Assembly (NCBI GenBank): GCA_951799425.1
Contig: OX637394.1
Location: 49,603,142-49,667,141 of the forward strand
DNA from: Ilex aquifolium
Lineage: Eukaryota > Streptophyta > Magnoliopsida > Aquifoliales > Aquifoliaceae
DNA length: 64,000 nt
Reading direction: 5' to 3'
Below the pieces are notes generated by a model that had not been told where the DNA came from, searched no databases, and was given only the letters and a program-made list of their open reading frames with translations. The stretch's first letter is position 1. Every line of letters begins with the position of its first letter. Position numbers and translations under genes: made by a program. Below, one piece after another: positions 44,516 through 56,000 of the stretch.

Positions 44516-45588
44516 TTTTGGACCCTCCACTAGAAAACTACACATCACGGATTTGCACACACTAGTACCCACTCAATAATGTACAGACTTTTTTTTTGGT
44601 AGCGGGTACACTTTGTTATACTTTTAGACAATTAAGTTCAATTAGTAATTTAATTGTGTTTTAAAAGACATTTTAATGCTAAAAGACAAAGACAAATTCA
44701 TGGTGACATATTCACGAGACATAGAGATAGTGATACATTGAACATTGAACCAATATCAAGAAATTAATTACATCATCATAACACAATATGTCAGTAATAA
44801 ACATACAGTGGCATATAGATAGTGACAAATTAAACATTAAATCGATTTCAAAAATGCAATTGCATCAAAATACAAATATTCACCCACAATTATTCGTTAA
44901 GCCTCGTCAAAAAATGTGGGGCCATGGATCGACCTGGTTCATCTTGTGGTGGCTCCGGGTAGTTTAATAGTCCGATGGGTAAGATAGTGGGTTGTCATTT
45001 TTGGCCCATTAGATCCAATGGAGTGATATGATGATTAAGGTCCCAAGGCAGCTCATCATGTATGTCACAGCCTGACCCATGCACACAAAAAATGAAAAAA
45101 AAATGGCCAAATTTTTTTTTTGTTATAGGGTATCCAAGTTTGTGCAGATTACTCCTTTGAACTTGGATACTGATCAGTGTAGCCCGATGAAGTTTTGAAC
45201 ATGTCCTCTGAAGAATAAAGGTGACCAACCTTTAGAAAGTATGAAAAGTGTTGAACGTGAGATTTCTGAATTACCAGATGTCAAACTCAACTACTGAATT
45301 ACTCCTAAGAATTTTTTATGGATTATTTGGAAGCCAGTACACCTTTCAACATTTTTAGGCTAAAAGTCCAAGTAGGAAAACATTTTGGCTAAAAGTCCAT
45401 TTAAGAAACAAATGTTTAATATAGCCTTGATAACAAAATAAATGCTCTCATAAAACCAAATAGAAAACTTTACTTATAATTAAAACACATTTGGAAACAC
45501 AAATTCCTAAATTTAAGAGTTTTATAATATTAGAACTCTTTCTATCTCTATATATCATATTTGAGTTTAAACACGTGATGTATATATA
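44516..45588. other. Intergenic, no feature recognised
   Basis: AT-rich sequence without a recognisable gene or clear element boundaries. Confidence 0.5.
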
Positions 45589-45962
45589 TTAGTTATAACT
45601 CGTGCCTGAAAGTACGATAAAATATAAGATTTGATCATTTAAAAAATTGATCCCACTATACCAAATAGTAATTTTTTATTTCTTCGTTTATTTAATTACA
45701 TCATTTAAAATTAATTTCTATCTATTATTTTTTTTAAAATAGTATCAAAATTTTCTCAAAATGCATAATTTGACAAAATTTTTTCAACACATGTACACTA
45801 TCGTGTATGGACAATGTATGAAACAACAATTGTGTTAAATTATAAATTAATTAAATATTAAATGATTAAATATGTGACAGAATTGGGTGATGGGATGATT
45901 TTGAGGGGAAAAATTTTGTATGGGATAAAAATTCAAACTCCTAGGTGTTTTTATTATATAGA
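45589..45962 (-). mobile_element. Small non-autonomous Helitron, 374 bp
   Basis: On the minus strand it starts TCTATATAATAAAAACACCT (45962 leftwards). It ends with an imperfect hairpin TCGTACTTTCAGGCACGA, then GTTATAA and CTAA (45592-45589). The host bases are A before and T after, as expected. Confidence 0.7.
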
Positions 45963-45965
45963 TAT

Positions 45966-45999
<34 letters not shown>
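45966..45999. repeat. Compound (TA)n(GA)n microsatellite
   Basis: Seven TA units followed directly by ten AG/GA units. Confidence 0.95.
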
Positions 46000-46000
<1 letters not shown>

Positions 46001-46091
46001 TTATAATTTGAAAAAATTTTACAATTAAAGAGTTTAAATTTAATTTTTTTCAAATTAGGATTCTTTCTTTTTCTTGCTCTCTCTATATATA

Positions 46092-47080
46092 CTAGTTGCT
46101 GCACGCGTGCGTTGCACGCTAACTGTTTAGACTTTTTTTTTTTTAAATAATAAATAAATTGGACTAATTTTCTTTATATGGGGATGATTATATATTACAC
46201 GATGGTTATTAAATTTTATGAGGCTTATTTGTTCACTTGTTCTCTTGTTGGTGGATGATTATACAAAGTAATACTGCTGACGTGGGGTAACTATTATGCT
46301 AAAAAGATTTCTCGTATTTTAGGTTGTATGAACTGAATTGCATATGGTTCAAAAAAAAATTCGAATTACATTGCATTGCATTTAAAAAATATAATGTTTA
46401 ACTTCAGTAAGTAATTAATAACTGGATGACTAATGATTTCTTGAATTAATAAGAAGTTATTACAATAGATTATTATTGTCTTTTTATTTTTTTAAGGATA
46501 GTATTATTAATTACATTTTTTTGATAAACATTGACATTCGAAAGTAATATATAAATTATTAGATCTATTCAAATATTTATTTTTTAGCGAATTTGGATAT
46601 GCACTACGTATCTATAAATATATAATGTAATTTGGTGAGTATTTAATAAAATTGAGGAGAAATCCATGTGCTAAATGTTAAAATCATCTCTAATCAACTT
46701 ATTCGAATCAAAACGGATATCTATTTTAATAGATTCATATATGCGCAGTGAAAAATAAAATTCGTTGGACAATTGAATTGAATTCGGATCACATTTTTCA
46801 AATCGAATTTACATTGTTTGGAAAGAAGATAATTAAAAGTCAAACAATGAAGTTATTAGTTGAATTAATACAACTATACAAAAAATAAAAAATTCCTCCA
46901 AAAAAGATAAAGTAGACATTATAGAATTTTTGAAGGATAAATAAGAAAATCAAAAATTTTTCTCTTAAGCCACTTTAAAAATGATAAAATAGACATTATA
47001 AAATTATTGAAGGATAAACAAGGAAATCAAAAAAATTTCACTTAAGCCACTTTTATTAGTAGTATAGATATAGATATAGA
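46092..47080 (-). mobile_element. Non-autonomous Helitron, 989 bp
   Basis: On the minus strand it starts TCTATATCTATATCTATACT (47080 leftwards). It ends with the hairpin GCGTGCAACGCACGC, then GTGCAGCAA and CTAG (46095-46092). The flanking host bases are A and T. Near its 5' side an ~80-bp unit (GGATAAAYAAGRAAATCAAA ... CTTAAGCCACTTT) is tandemly duplicated (about 46895-46975 and 46976-47055). No coding capacity. Confidence 0.8.
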
Positions 47081-47164
47081 TTATGATTTAAGCAATAAGT
47101 TTAAGAACAAAATAGAAATTCAAATTTTTTTTATATTTAGATCAAATTATTAATGTGAGATATA

Positions 47165-47244
47165 ATTGTTCTTATAATTTTGTTTAAGGGTAGAAGAGAA
47201 ATTCAAAAGTTTTTCATCTAAGGTACTTTTATTAGTAGTATAGA
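47165..47244 (-). mobile_element. Isolated Helitron 5' end
   Basis: On the minus strand it starts TCTATACTACTAATAAAAGT (47244 leftwards), after a host A. It matches the 5' end of the Helitron at 46092-47080, but no own 3' end was found. It may be an older element interrupted by that one. Confidence 0.55.
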
Positions 47245-47277
47245 TAAAGAATGTAATTGCATCATAAGAGTAATTTA

Positions 47278-47400
47278 CACTACAAAAAAAAAAAGTGGTA
47301 GAGGGAAAATTAGCGACATGATGTAAAAAAAAATAGTGACATAATAAAATATTAGTGACGAATGAAAAAAAGAAAAGAAAGATAAACAACCCCAAATCTT
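47278..47400 (+). mobile_element. Possible CACTA transposon left end
   Basis: CACTACAAAAAAAAAA at 47278 has the CACTA signature. It is followed by spaced TAGYGACATRAT/TAGTGACGAA motifs, like the subterminal repeats of CACTA elements. The matching right end (...TTTTTGTAGTG) was not found, so the extent is unknown. Confidence 0.5.
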
Positions 47401-47679
47401 GAAAAGTAATAAAATGTGGCAAAAAAGAGAACTTGAGATGATAATGGAATGAGAAGTATACACTGTTCTTGAGAATGTGGCGTCTTGCCAAGAATCTCAC
47501 GATTGGAGGCCTAAGTGCGAGCGTAATCAAATCCTCACCATAAATAGAGCCTTATTCAATAACACCGCCAAAGCAAGGGCTCCACCACTCGAAGTAGACA
47601 ACTCAACCATTTGATTCTTCTTATTCTCCGTTGGAATAATATTCTCTTGATTAGGTACTGTTGAAACCGGAAAATGTAC

Positions 47680-48065
47680 ACCCAGTGCTACCTTTTTGTA
47701 CTTCTTTAACAGAGAGGAATAGGGGAAAGAGGGAGAGGAAAAAAAGGAAGAGAGAGAGTAATGGTGTCTTGAATACATAGGGGAGAGAGAACAAGTTTGA
47801 AAGAGAAAATGGGGGAGAAAGAGTGAGAAATGATGATGGAATATTAATTTCCTTTTTTATTTGAAATAAAAATATTAATTTCGTTTGAATTCACCTTTTC
47901 ATACTTCTTCAATAAAGAGAAAATAGGGAGAGGAGATAGAGTAACAATGCTTTGAATCCATAGGGGAGAGAGAACAAGTTTGAAAGAGAAAATAGTGGGA
48001 AAAATAGCGAGAAAGAGAGAATGGGGGGGGGGGGGGGGTTGAGAGATGATAATGGAATAATAATT
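47680..48065. repeat. Imperfect tandem duplication of ~190 bp with a G16 run
   Basis: CATAGGGGAGAGAGAACAAG followed by TTTGAAAGAGAAAAT occurs at about 47777 and again at 47960, each preceded by an ATACTTCTTYAAY-like sequence and followed by an ATGATRATGGAAT segment. The second copy contains an uninterrupted run of 16 G (48023-48038). Confidence 0.75.
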
Positions 48066-48069
48066 TTGT

Positions 48070-49110
48070 TTGAATTTTCAAAATTCAAACAGTAGATAAC
48101 ACCAAAGTAATATTGAAAGTCTCAAACATTTGATGTTTAGATATCAAATATCTAGATATTTGAATATTAGATTAATATAATATTTAGATATTTGAATAAG
48201 ATTAATCTAATATTTAGATATTTGAAAATATAGGGTATGTTTGGATCGCAGGTTAAAGGGGATAACTCTGATAAGATAAAATAAAAAAGTATGTGGGGCC
48301 TATATATCCAACGTTTGATAAGTAAAAAATGAATTGAAAATCTAATTCGAATTTTATTTCAACCCGATTTAAAATGTCAACTTTAACCCATCTACATGGG
48401 TTAAATGAAACTCAAGGGGGGTTGGGATTTTTTTTTGCCGGACTGGATAACTAATTCAAATGACTGAATTGTCATATTCTCTTCTACCTCTCTCTCTCTC
48501 TCGTTTGCTTCATTTCCTCTTATTTTTTCACAAATATATTTTTTTTCCAACAAATAGGTTTTGTCAAAGTAAGACTCTACTGACATACCTCAAGAAAATC
48601 AAGACGTCTTTTCTAACAAGACAACAAATTTAAATAATAAATTAACTCTAATAAAATAATACTCTATTTGGACTAAGATTAATTAACAAGTAATAATAAA
48701 ATAATAAGTTAATGAGAGTTTGAGTTAATTGTCAATAGTTCTCATAACATATAAACACCTATCTAGAAGATATGAAATTACAACATTTTTAAAAATTACA
48801 TGTAGAAATTTTATTTTTTTTGGAATTTGTAAAAAGTTAATTTATAAATCAAATATGGTATTGGATTAGATAGGTTAGAGACAAAATAGTAAATAGTACC
48901 ATATTTCATAGCCCTTCTCCATGGATCTCACATAAATGCTTATATGTTATCCAAACACGGTAAGTGATAGGATATAGCCATTAAATCCTAACTAGTTCAA
49001 TGATAGGCTCACTCATCTTTAAAGATCCAATGATCATATTTTACTAAATCAAATATTTTATCATTTTTTCTACTCAAATTTGAGTAAGAGTTTGAGTTTT
49101 CATTGAAGAT
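48070..49110. other. Intergenic, no feature recognised
   Basis: AT-rich with short repeats of ATATTTAGATATTTGAATA at 48130-48230. No gene seen. Confidence 0.5.
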
Positions 49111-49116
49111 AGTCTT

Positions 49117-49442
49117 GAGCATCTCTAACTCTTATCATTTTTTAAATCCAAATTTAAATTTGGGTGAAAAATCCTCAAACTTATATCAAATTAAGGGAGA
49201 CTCAAATTTTTACCTAAATCAAGGAAAACTAAAACATTTACTCAAATCTCTAATGGTTAGATTTCATTCTCCTTTAAAAATCTAATTGTCATATTCTATC
49301 ATCCTTTATATTTTAGTTTGTCCTCATTTAAATTTGAATTTGTCCTTCTTTAAATTTGAATTTATCTATTGGAGTATTTTGTTTCAAATTAAGTTTTTTA
49401 CTCAAACATTAACTCATATTTGAGTCAAAGTTAGAGATGCTC
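49117..49442. mobile_element. MITE of the same family as 14898-15262
   Basis: The ends GAGCATCTCTAACTC and GTTAGAGATGCTC are inverted. The interior shares the AAATCCAAATTTAAATTTGG-type sequence with the DDL intron copy. Confidence 0.7.
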
Positions 49443-49890
49443 TAAAAGATACATGCACAATAGACCCGACTTCTTTACGGAGTCAAACTATTTGTAACGA
49501 GTAATGCTATTGAAACTTAAAAATTTGACCAAATTTGTTGATATAACAATGTGATTTGATTGTGACCATTAGATTAATACAAAATTTTATTGTTTAATGA
49601 GATTCACAGTCAATTCAAAGATTATAATAAATTATATCTATAAATTATATTAATAAATTAAGTCAAAAACATTGCTGATTTTTAAAACATTAGATTTGAA
49701 ATATTCCATGTGCCCTCTCTCTCACTAGTGGGGTGGGACATTTGGGAAGCTCAGATTAAAATTGAAGCCTTGATTTGTGTAGCTCTAAAAAACATAGTAG
49801 ATCTGCACTTTTTTAACACTAACAGTTCCCATTTTCCTTTCCAAACAGCTTTGATTTTGCTTTCTTGGTGGGTAACCTTAACTCTCCCAC

Positions 49891-49911
49891 CTCTCTCTCT
49901 CTCTCTCTCTC
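49891..49911 (+). repeat. (CT)n run in the presumed SPR2 5' leader
   Basis: A CT run 135-155 bp upstream of the SPR2 start codon. Such tracts are common in plant 5' UTRs, but transcription here is not shown. Confidence 0.7.
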
Positions 49912-50044
49912 AATATTCTCGACGAGCTCACAAAGACGCAGTATTTAGTACTCGCTTTACGCTCTCCTTGTCTCTGTATCTCTGATTCTTGAAACTTTTC
50001 CCTTCATTGAAACACCATTTGAGCCCGTTTCAACAAGACCCACA

Positions 50045-53000
50045 ATGAGTTCACAAGGACCCAAATCCTCAAAACCTTCAAAACCTACAAATCAATCTTC
50101 GAATACACCAACACCACCTTCAAGAGCACCATCTTCTCTCTCCTCCCACTTGGCCATGGTTGAGCTCAAACAGAGAATACTCACCTCTCTCTCCAAACTC
50201 TCAGACAGAGATACCCACCAGATCGCTGTCGAAGACCTCGAGAAGATCATTCAAACCCTCTCAAACGATGGCATTTCGATGTTCCTCAATTGCCTCTACG
50301 ATGCCACCAATGACCCCAAACCCATTGTAAAAAAGGAGTCCTTACGCCTGTTGACCGTTCTATGTGCTACCCATACTGATCCTAGCACCACCCATTTGAC
50401 AAAAATCATTGCCCACATTGTGAAGAGGCTCAAAGATTCGGATTCTGGGGTAAGAGACGCGTGCCGTGACGCAATTGGGGCGTTGTCCTCGCAGTATTTG
50501 AAGGGTGAGGGTGACAATGTGGGACTTGGGTCGATGGTATCTCTATTTGTGAAGCCATTGTTTGAGGCAATGAATGAGAATAACAAGAATGTACAAGGTG
50601 GGGCTGCAATGTGTATGTCTAAGATGGTGGAATGTGCTTCCGACCCGCCTATCGCCCCGTTTCAGAAGCTGTGTCCTAGAATTTCCAAGTACCTTAATAG
50701 TCCCAACTTATTGGCAAAAGCTGCGCTTTTTTCTGTTGTTGCAAGTCTATCTCAGGTTTGTCCAATGTAGATGTTCTGTGTGGTGTGCGTATTAAGTATT
50801 AATTGGGTCTCTGTGTTATTTTGTTATTTTAATGGCACAAGATAGTTTTGATCATCTAGTTCAAAGTTATGATCTGTTTGATTGGTGAGAGAGATCCTTT
50901 TTTATATGGTGTTAAACCATGATCATGTATTCAAAATCATACTTGATGAAATTCATATGTAAATACTTGGTTTTTAACATAAATGGTCTTAAACTTGATC
51001 ATCTAGTTCAATTTGTCCGCTTTGTTAGCTAATTGAAGAACAGTAAGAAAAAAGTATTTGGAATCTTGACTCAATTTTGTAATATCTGATATTCGAATGA
51101 AATGTGTGCTCTCTTTTACTGCTGTGGGAATGAAAGTCTACAATGAATGGAGTCTCCTTGCTGAGAAATCTAGGAGGAGTGTAGAAAAGGCAATTTTTAA
51201 ATTAGCAACTCAGCCATTTCCTAACTTTTCTTCATCTATCAAATGACAGTCTGTCATGTTATTGGAGTTTAAAACTTCATAATTTAATTTGCAGGTGATT
51301 TCTGGAAAACATTCCTTGCAACTTGATTATGGTATATTTTGAACTTGATTCCATATCAATAACTGTTTTAGAGCATTTCAATCTTGAGATGTCGTGTGTG
51401 CACTTTATGCATTATTTTGAAATCCTTGATAATAGTTTTTGACTATCTGGTAAAGTGAATGACTTTGTCTGGCTGTTCTATATTTCCGTCATGAGATACT
51501 GAAACTTTTTTTGCATATAATGGAGCCAATTTAAATCTTCTTATAACCTTGTTGCAGGTAGGAGCTATTGCACCACCAAGCTTGGAACCACTGCTGCAAA
51601 GCATTCATGAGTGCCTTGGAAGTTCAGATTGGGCAACACGTAAGGCGGCCGCTGATGCATCTAGTGCCTTGGCATTGCATTCAAGCAACTTGATCATGGA
51701 CAGAGCTTCTTCGACACTGTCGATGCTTGAGGCTTGTCGATTTGACAAGGTACTTGATCAGGACGTTTTTACCAATTAAAACTCCTTTTCCCCATTGTCT
51801 ATACTTGGCACCAATACTTGTGCTTAATCCCTGCCCAATAGTTGTTCTATCTTGTTTTGCAAGTCATGAGGTCAACAAGCACTTGTGCTCTTTGCCTTGC
51901 TACATTTTTTTTTTCCAGTGGGACTATGTGGTGGTATAACTTGTAAAATATTGATTACTCTTATTCTGATTTTGTGTTGTATATATATATATTTAAATTT
52001 ACCCTATGTGACATTCCTTAATACTTGTATTCATAGTCATGTGTTTGTAGGATTGTCTAAACTCCAATCTTAGGTATGAGCCAAAGGTATGCATTCCTAG
52101 GATAACGCTAGGTAAAAGAAATATAGCGGTTCCTCATTTTGACATCAATACATAATCCACTTTTCTTTGTGTGAATATCCGTTTTGGACTATAAAAGTCA
52201 ATAATAACTTGCATCTGATGTACCAAATCGGGGAGCAAGTTTGGTCTTGATAGGAGACTTAGGAATGATACAATCTCTATTATTTTGATGAATTTAAGTT
52301 GATTGTTTTATGTGGAGAATTGTGTTCTTGACTTATCTCTTCTTGTTTCTTCCCCCCGTTCTGCATCCAAAATGCCTTTGTTTTTTGCACTTTTTTCCCA
52401 CAAAGGTAAGCAAGTACAATTCCGAAGAGAGAACTAAGAATAAATGATCAAGCCCATTAAAACCATAGGCAGCAAAATCTAACCTCTTGTGTCCGGGGCT
52501 TATCAGATTCTCCAATACTCGGTTTGGGGGATTGAGTGGAAACTTCTGATGATCCTGCGACTTTGTATTTATGTATCTGTGATTCTTTTTGAAATTACAT
52601 GGCAGTCCCACAGTGTACCTTGCTTTTTTTTTTTTGGTAAATTACATCTACCTCCCTCGAGGTTTGTCCATATAACAACCAGACCCCCTCAGGTTAGACA
52701 TATAACATTGCCCTCCCCTCTGACCGACGACCTTCTGTTTAAGTGGATAGTAAATGTACAAAGACGAGAATGCCCTTGATGGTGATATATATACATTGGC
52801 ACCAAACACCCTATCCTATAAGACATGACCAATTACCCTGCAGAATGTATGACCACATAATGGGGTACATGGGTAAGGGGGTATATGATTAATTGCTCAT
52901 GAGGAATCAATTTGTTTCCTTTTTGCCGTGTGAGCAACAACTTTATTGTTCATATATATATATATATGTAGATATATATATCTACTGATGTTCAAATATT

Positions 53001-56000
53001 TTTTCTCCACTTATATAATTCAATTGATGAACAAGAATGCTACAAGCACTACAATAATAACCAAAAAAAAAAAAAAAATTCCCTCTCCCTATTCTCTTAG
53101 CTACTGGTAGGCCTATCGATGGATTGGATTTTGATCCGAATCATAGTTGTCAAATCGTGATTCGTATCGTGAATCGGAATCCTAAATTTGAGAATCGTGA
53201 ATCGTAAGATTCGACACAAAATTTGAACAAAAATAAAAAATAATACTACATATATTAAAATAAAAAAAATATTAAATATTGAACATTATTGCATTCTAAA
53301 AATAATCAAGATATAATCAAGTCATCTAAATGGAAAGACGCTAGCTTTTTACTTCATTTTCATCTTTTACTTAACCATTTTCAAATTCAACAACTTGAAG
53401 AACAAAATTTCATTAAAGAACCATGGCTATATAAGAACCAAAATAGTGACATCCAGGATAGATTAGGTTACAAACATGAATGGAAAAATAACAAATAAAA
53501 AATTGATTGGGAGAAAACATACAGGCCAACATTTTGAAACAAAAAATTAGAACTTAACAAATTACCCATGAAAGAATTGAGAGCAAAATCAACTGATGAT
53601 GCGAGACCGTTAGCCGTGACCTTTAGCTTTAGACAACGCAAGACGAGCTTTAGACGACGTCAGGAGAGAGAATGAGTAAAGAGGTTGAGTTTTTATTAGG
53701 GCGTGGGTTCCTTTGCAAATAAAGTGACGTTGTTTTACTGTTTAGCGAACAAAACGACGTTGTTTTGCAAAAAATTTGAGTTTAAAAAAAAAATAATTGA
53801 ATCGTGCGATTCGTGCTTATACGAATCGTACGATTTAGGTGCGATTCAACTATAAAACGATTCTCATATAAGATACGAATTTTTTTGTACCTGTATCGAA
53901 CCGAATCGTACGAATCGAATCGCGAATCGTACGATTTTGATAACTATGATCCGAATTCGATTAGTTGGATGTGGATTAATATTTTTTCACAGTTAATCCG
54001 AACCCAAATTTGAATTCGATATATTATATTTAAAGAATTTGAATTTGGATATACTATACATATATCTGATTCGATTATGATCGGATTTGAATTATTTATA
54101 TATTTTTATATAAGTATTAAAAAATTTAAGTGATTATTTAAAAAAATTTAGTTGAAATTTATGTATAATTTGTTAAAAATTAGTTAATTAAGTTATTCGG
54201 ACTTGATCGGATTTTCGGATTGTTAACGGATTCAAATATGGACCACGCAAATAAAATTCGTCGGATTATCAGATATAATTCGGATTCGGATCAGTCAGAC
54301 TCCGATCTAAACCCGATCCGTTGATAGGCCTAGCTACTAATAACACAATTTCACACACAAGTGGTCTTTATATAGCAATTATTTGTGCAAACTTGTCGTT
54401 GGACAAAATAGCCGTTGTCCACTTCCAACTTAGCCCCATCAAGGCTATTTTGGGAATTTTGAAAAAATAGTTTGCTTACATAAGCAAACTATTCACTCAC
54501 AATGAGGGAGTGAAGATGGTATGGGGGAATCTGAAAGGAACAACTAAAACAGAGGGGAGGGCAGTGTTATATGTCTAACCTGAGGGGGTCTGGTTGTTAT
54601 ATGGGCAAACCTCGAGAGAGGTGGATGTAATTTAACCTCTTTTTTTTTTCTAATTAGTACTCGTCTATTTCTTTATGTCTGAATTTGAGTTGTGTATTTA
54701 TTCTGAAGCCATTGATTTGCGTTATAGTTTTTTGATTAGCAAAACCATGAGTATACTAATGGGACTGTTAAAGTTAAAATAACCTTTTAAGTATTCAATT
54801 CCATTACAGGCATGGGTGCAAAAATTTGATACTTAACATAAGATAATGCTCTTCCTTTTACTGAGTGAAGGGTGGTGGTGGCGGGAAACCTCACCCAAAA
54901 ACAAAAAATTCACACACGAAAGAAAAGGAAAGAAATTCTTCCTCTGTCCTAGCTTATGGACTGACCCACAAGATCAGTGGTTTGAATTCCAATTCCCAAA
55001 CACACCTTGTTGTTACCTGCAAAGCGGGAGTGGACAGAAAAGAGCTCCTTGAACACGAGTCACATAACTTATACAGCCCTTTTCTTGAAGGCTCCATATG
55101 CCTACTGACTTTCCCCTCTGTGGAAGATCTAATGAACTCGTGTTGCCGTGATTTTATTCCATTGAAAGTGGCTCCACCCTTTTTTTTGGGCGTTGGGGAG
55201 GAGCGTACCAAAAGCTGTTAATGACACCTTGAGTTATACTTAATTTTACCATTTGACGAAAATGTATGCTAATACTTGAGCAATAGGTGTACAGTAAGTG
55301 TATGTTCCTTACTGTATTATGAGTCCGACACTCCTTCTAAATGAATCTTTTTTCAAGATATTAATAGAATTGAACGATTGATTCATGTTTCAGATAAAAC
55401 CTGTCAGAGATAGTGTGACAGAGGCGTTGCAGCTATGGAAGAAGATTGCAGGAAAAGGAGATGGTGCCGCGGATGACCAGGATGGGGAAAATTCTGAATA
55501 TGCTGAGTTGTCAGAGAAGGACCTTCCAAATCTTGATGAGAGAAGAACTGAGACATCAGCGAAGGATTCATCCAATGGACTGTCCCCTTCTAGTGTTCCC
55601 AAAGCGAAGGGTACCAATATTTCAGATAAAGCAGCTGGGATATTAAAGAAGAAGGCCCCGGCATTGACTGACAAAGAATTGAACCCAGAGTTCTTCCAGA
55701 ATCTTGAAACAAGGGGTTCAGGTGATTTGCCTGTAGAAGTGGTGGTCCCACGCAGATGTCTAAATTCTTCACAATCACACAATGAGGAAGACACTGAGGC
55801 AAATGATACTGATTCAAGTGCAAGGTTAAAGGGTCCCTGCCAGCCAGACGACCAATCTGCTAACTTTAAATACCGGAATATTGAAAGGGGGACTGCTGGT
55901 GCATTTTCTAGACAACGAGATATTGATGATAGGAGTGAAGTAAATCAAAGAGAGTCATCCAGTATTCATGTGGGGTTTTCCAAAACTGGAGGTCAGTCTG

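Larger units (their letters stand above)
52636..54637. mobile_element. Outer element of a nested set: long-TIR (Mutator-like) transposon in SPR2 intron 2
   Basis: GGTAAATTACATCTACCTCC at the left and its inverted counterpart at the right share about 100 bp, including ATATAACAACCAGACCCCCT and CATATAACAYTGCCCTCCCC. Both ends abut T runs, so the duplication cannot be read with certainty. The long inverted repeats suggest a Mutator-type element. The hAT pair at 53108-54332 lies inside it. Confidence 0.8.

Noticed and set aside
54865..55221. 118-codon frame in SPR2 intron 2
   Set aside because: It lies wholly in an intron whose flanking exons join in phase, and has no similarity.
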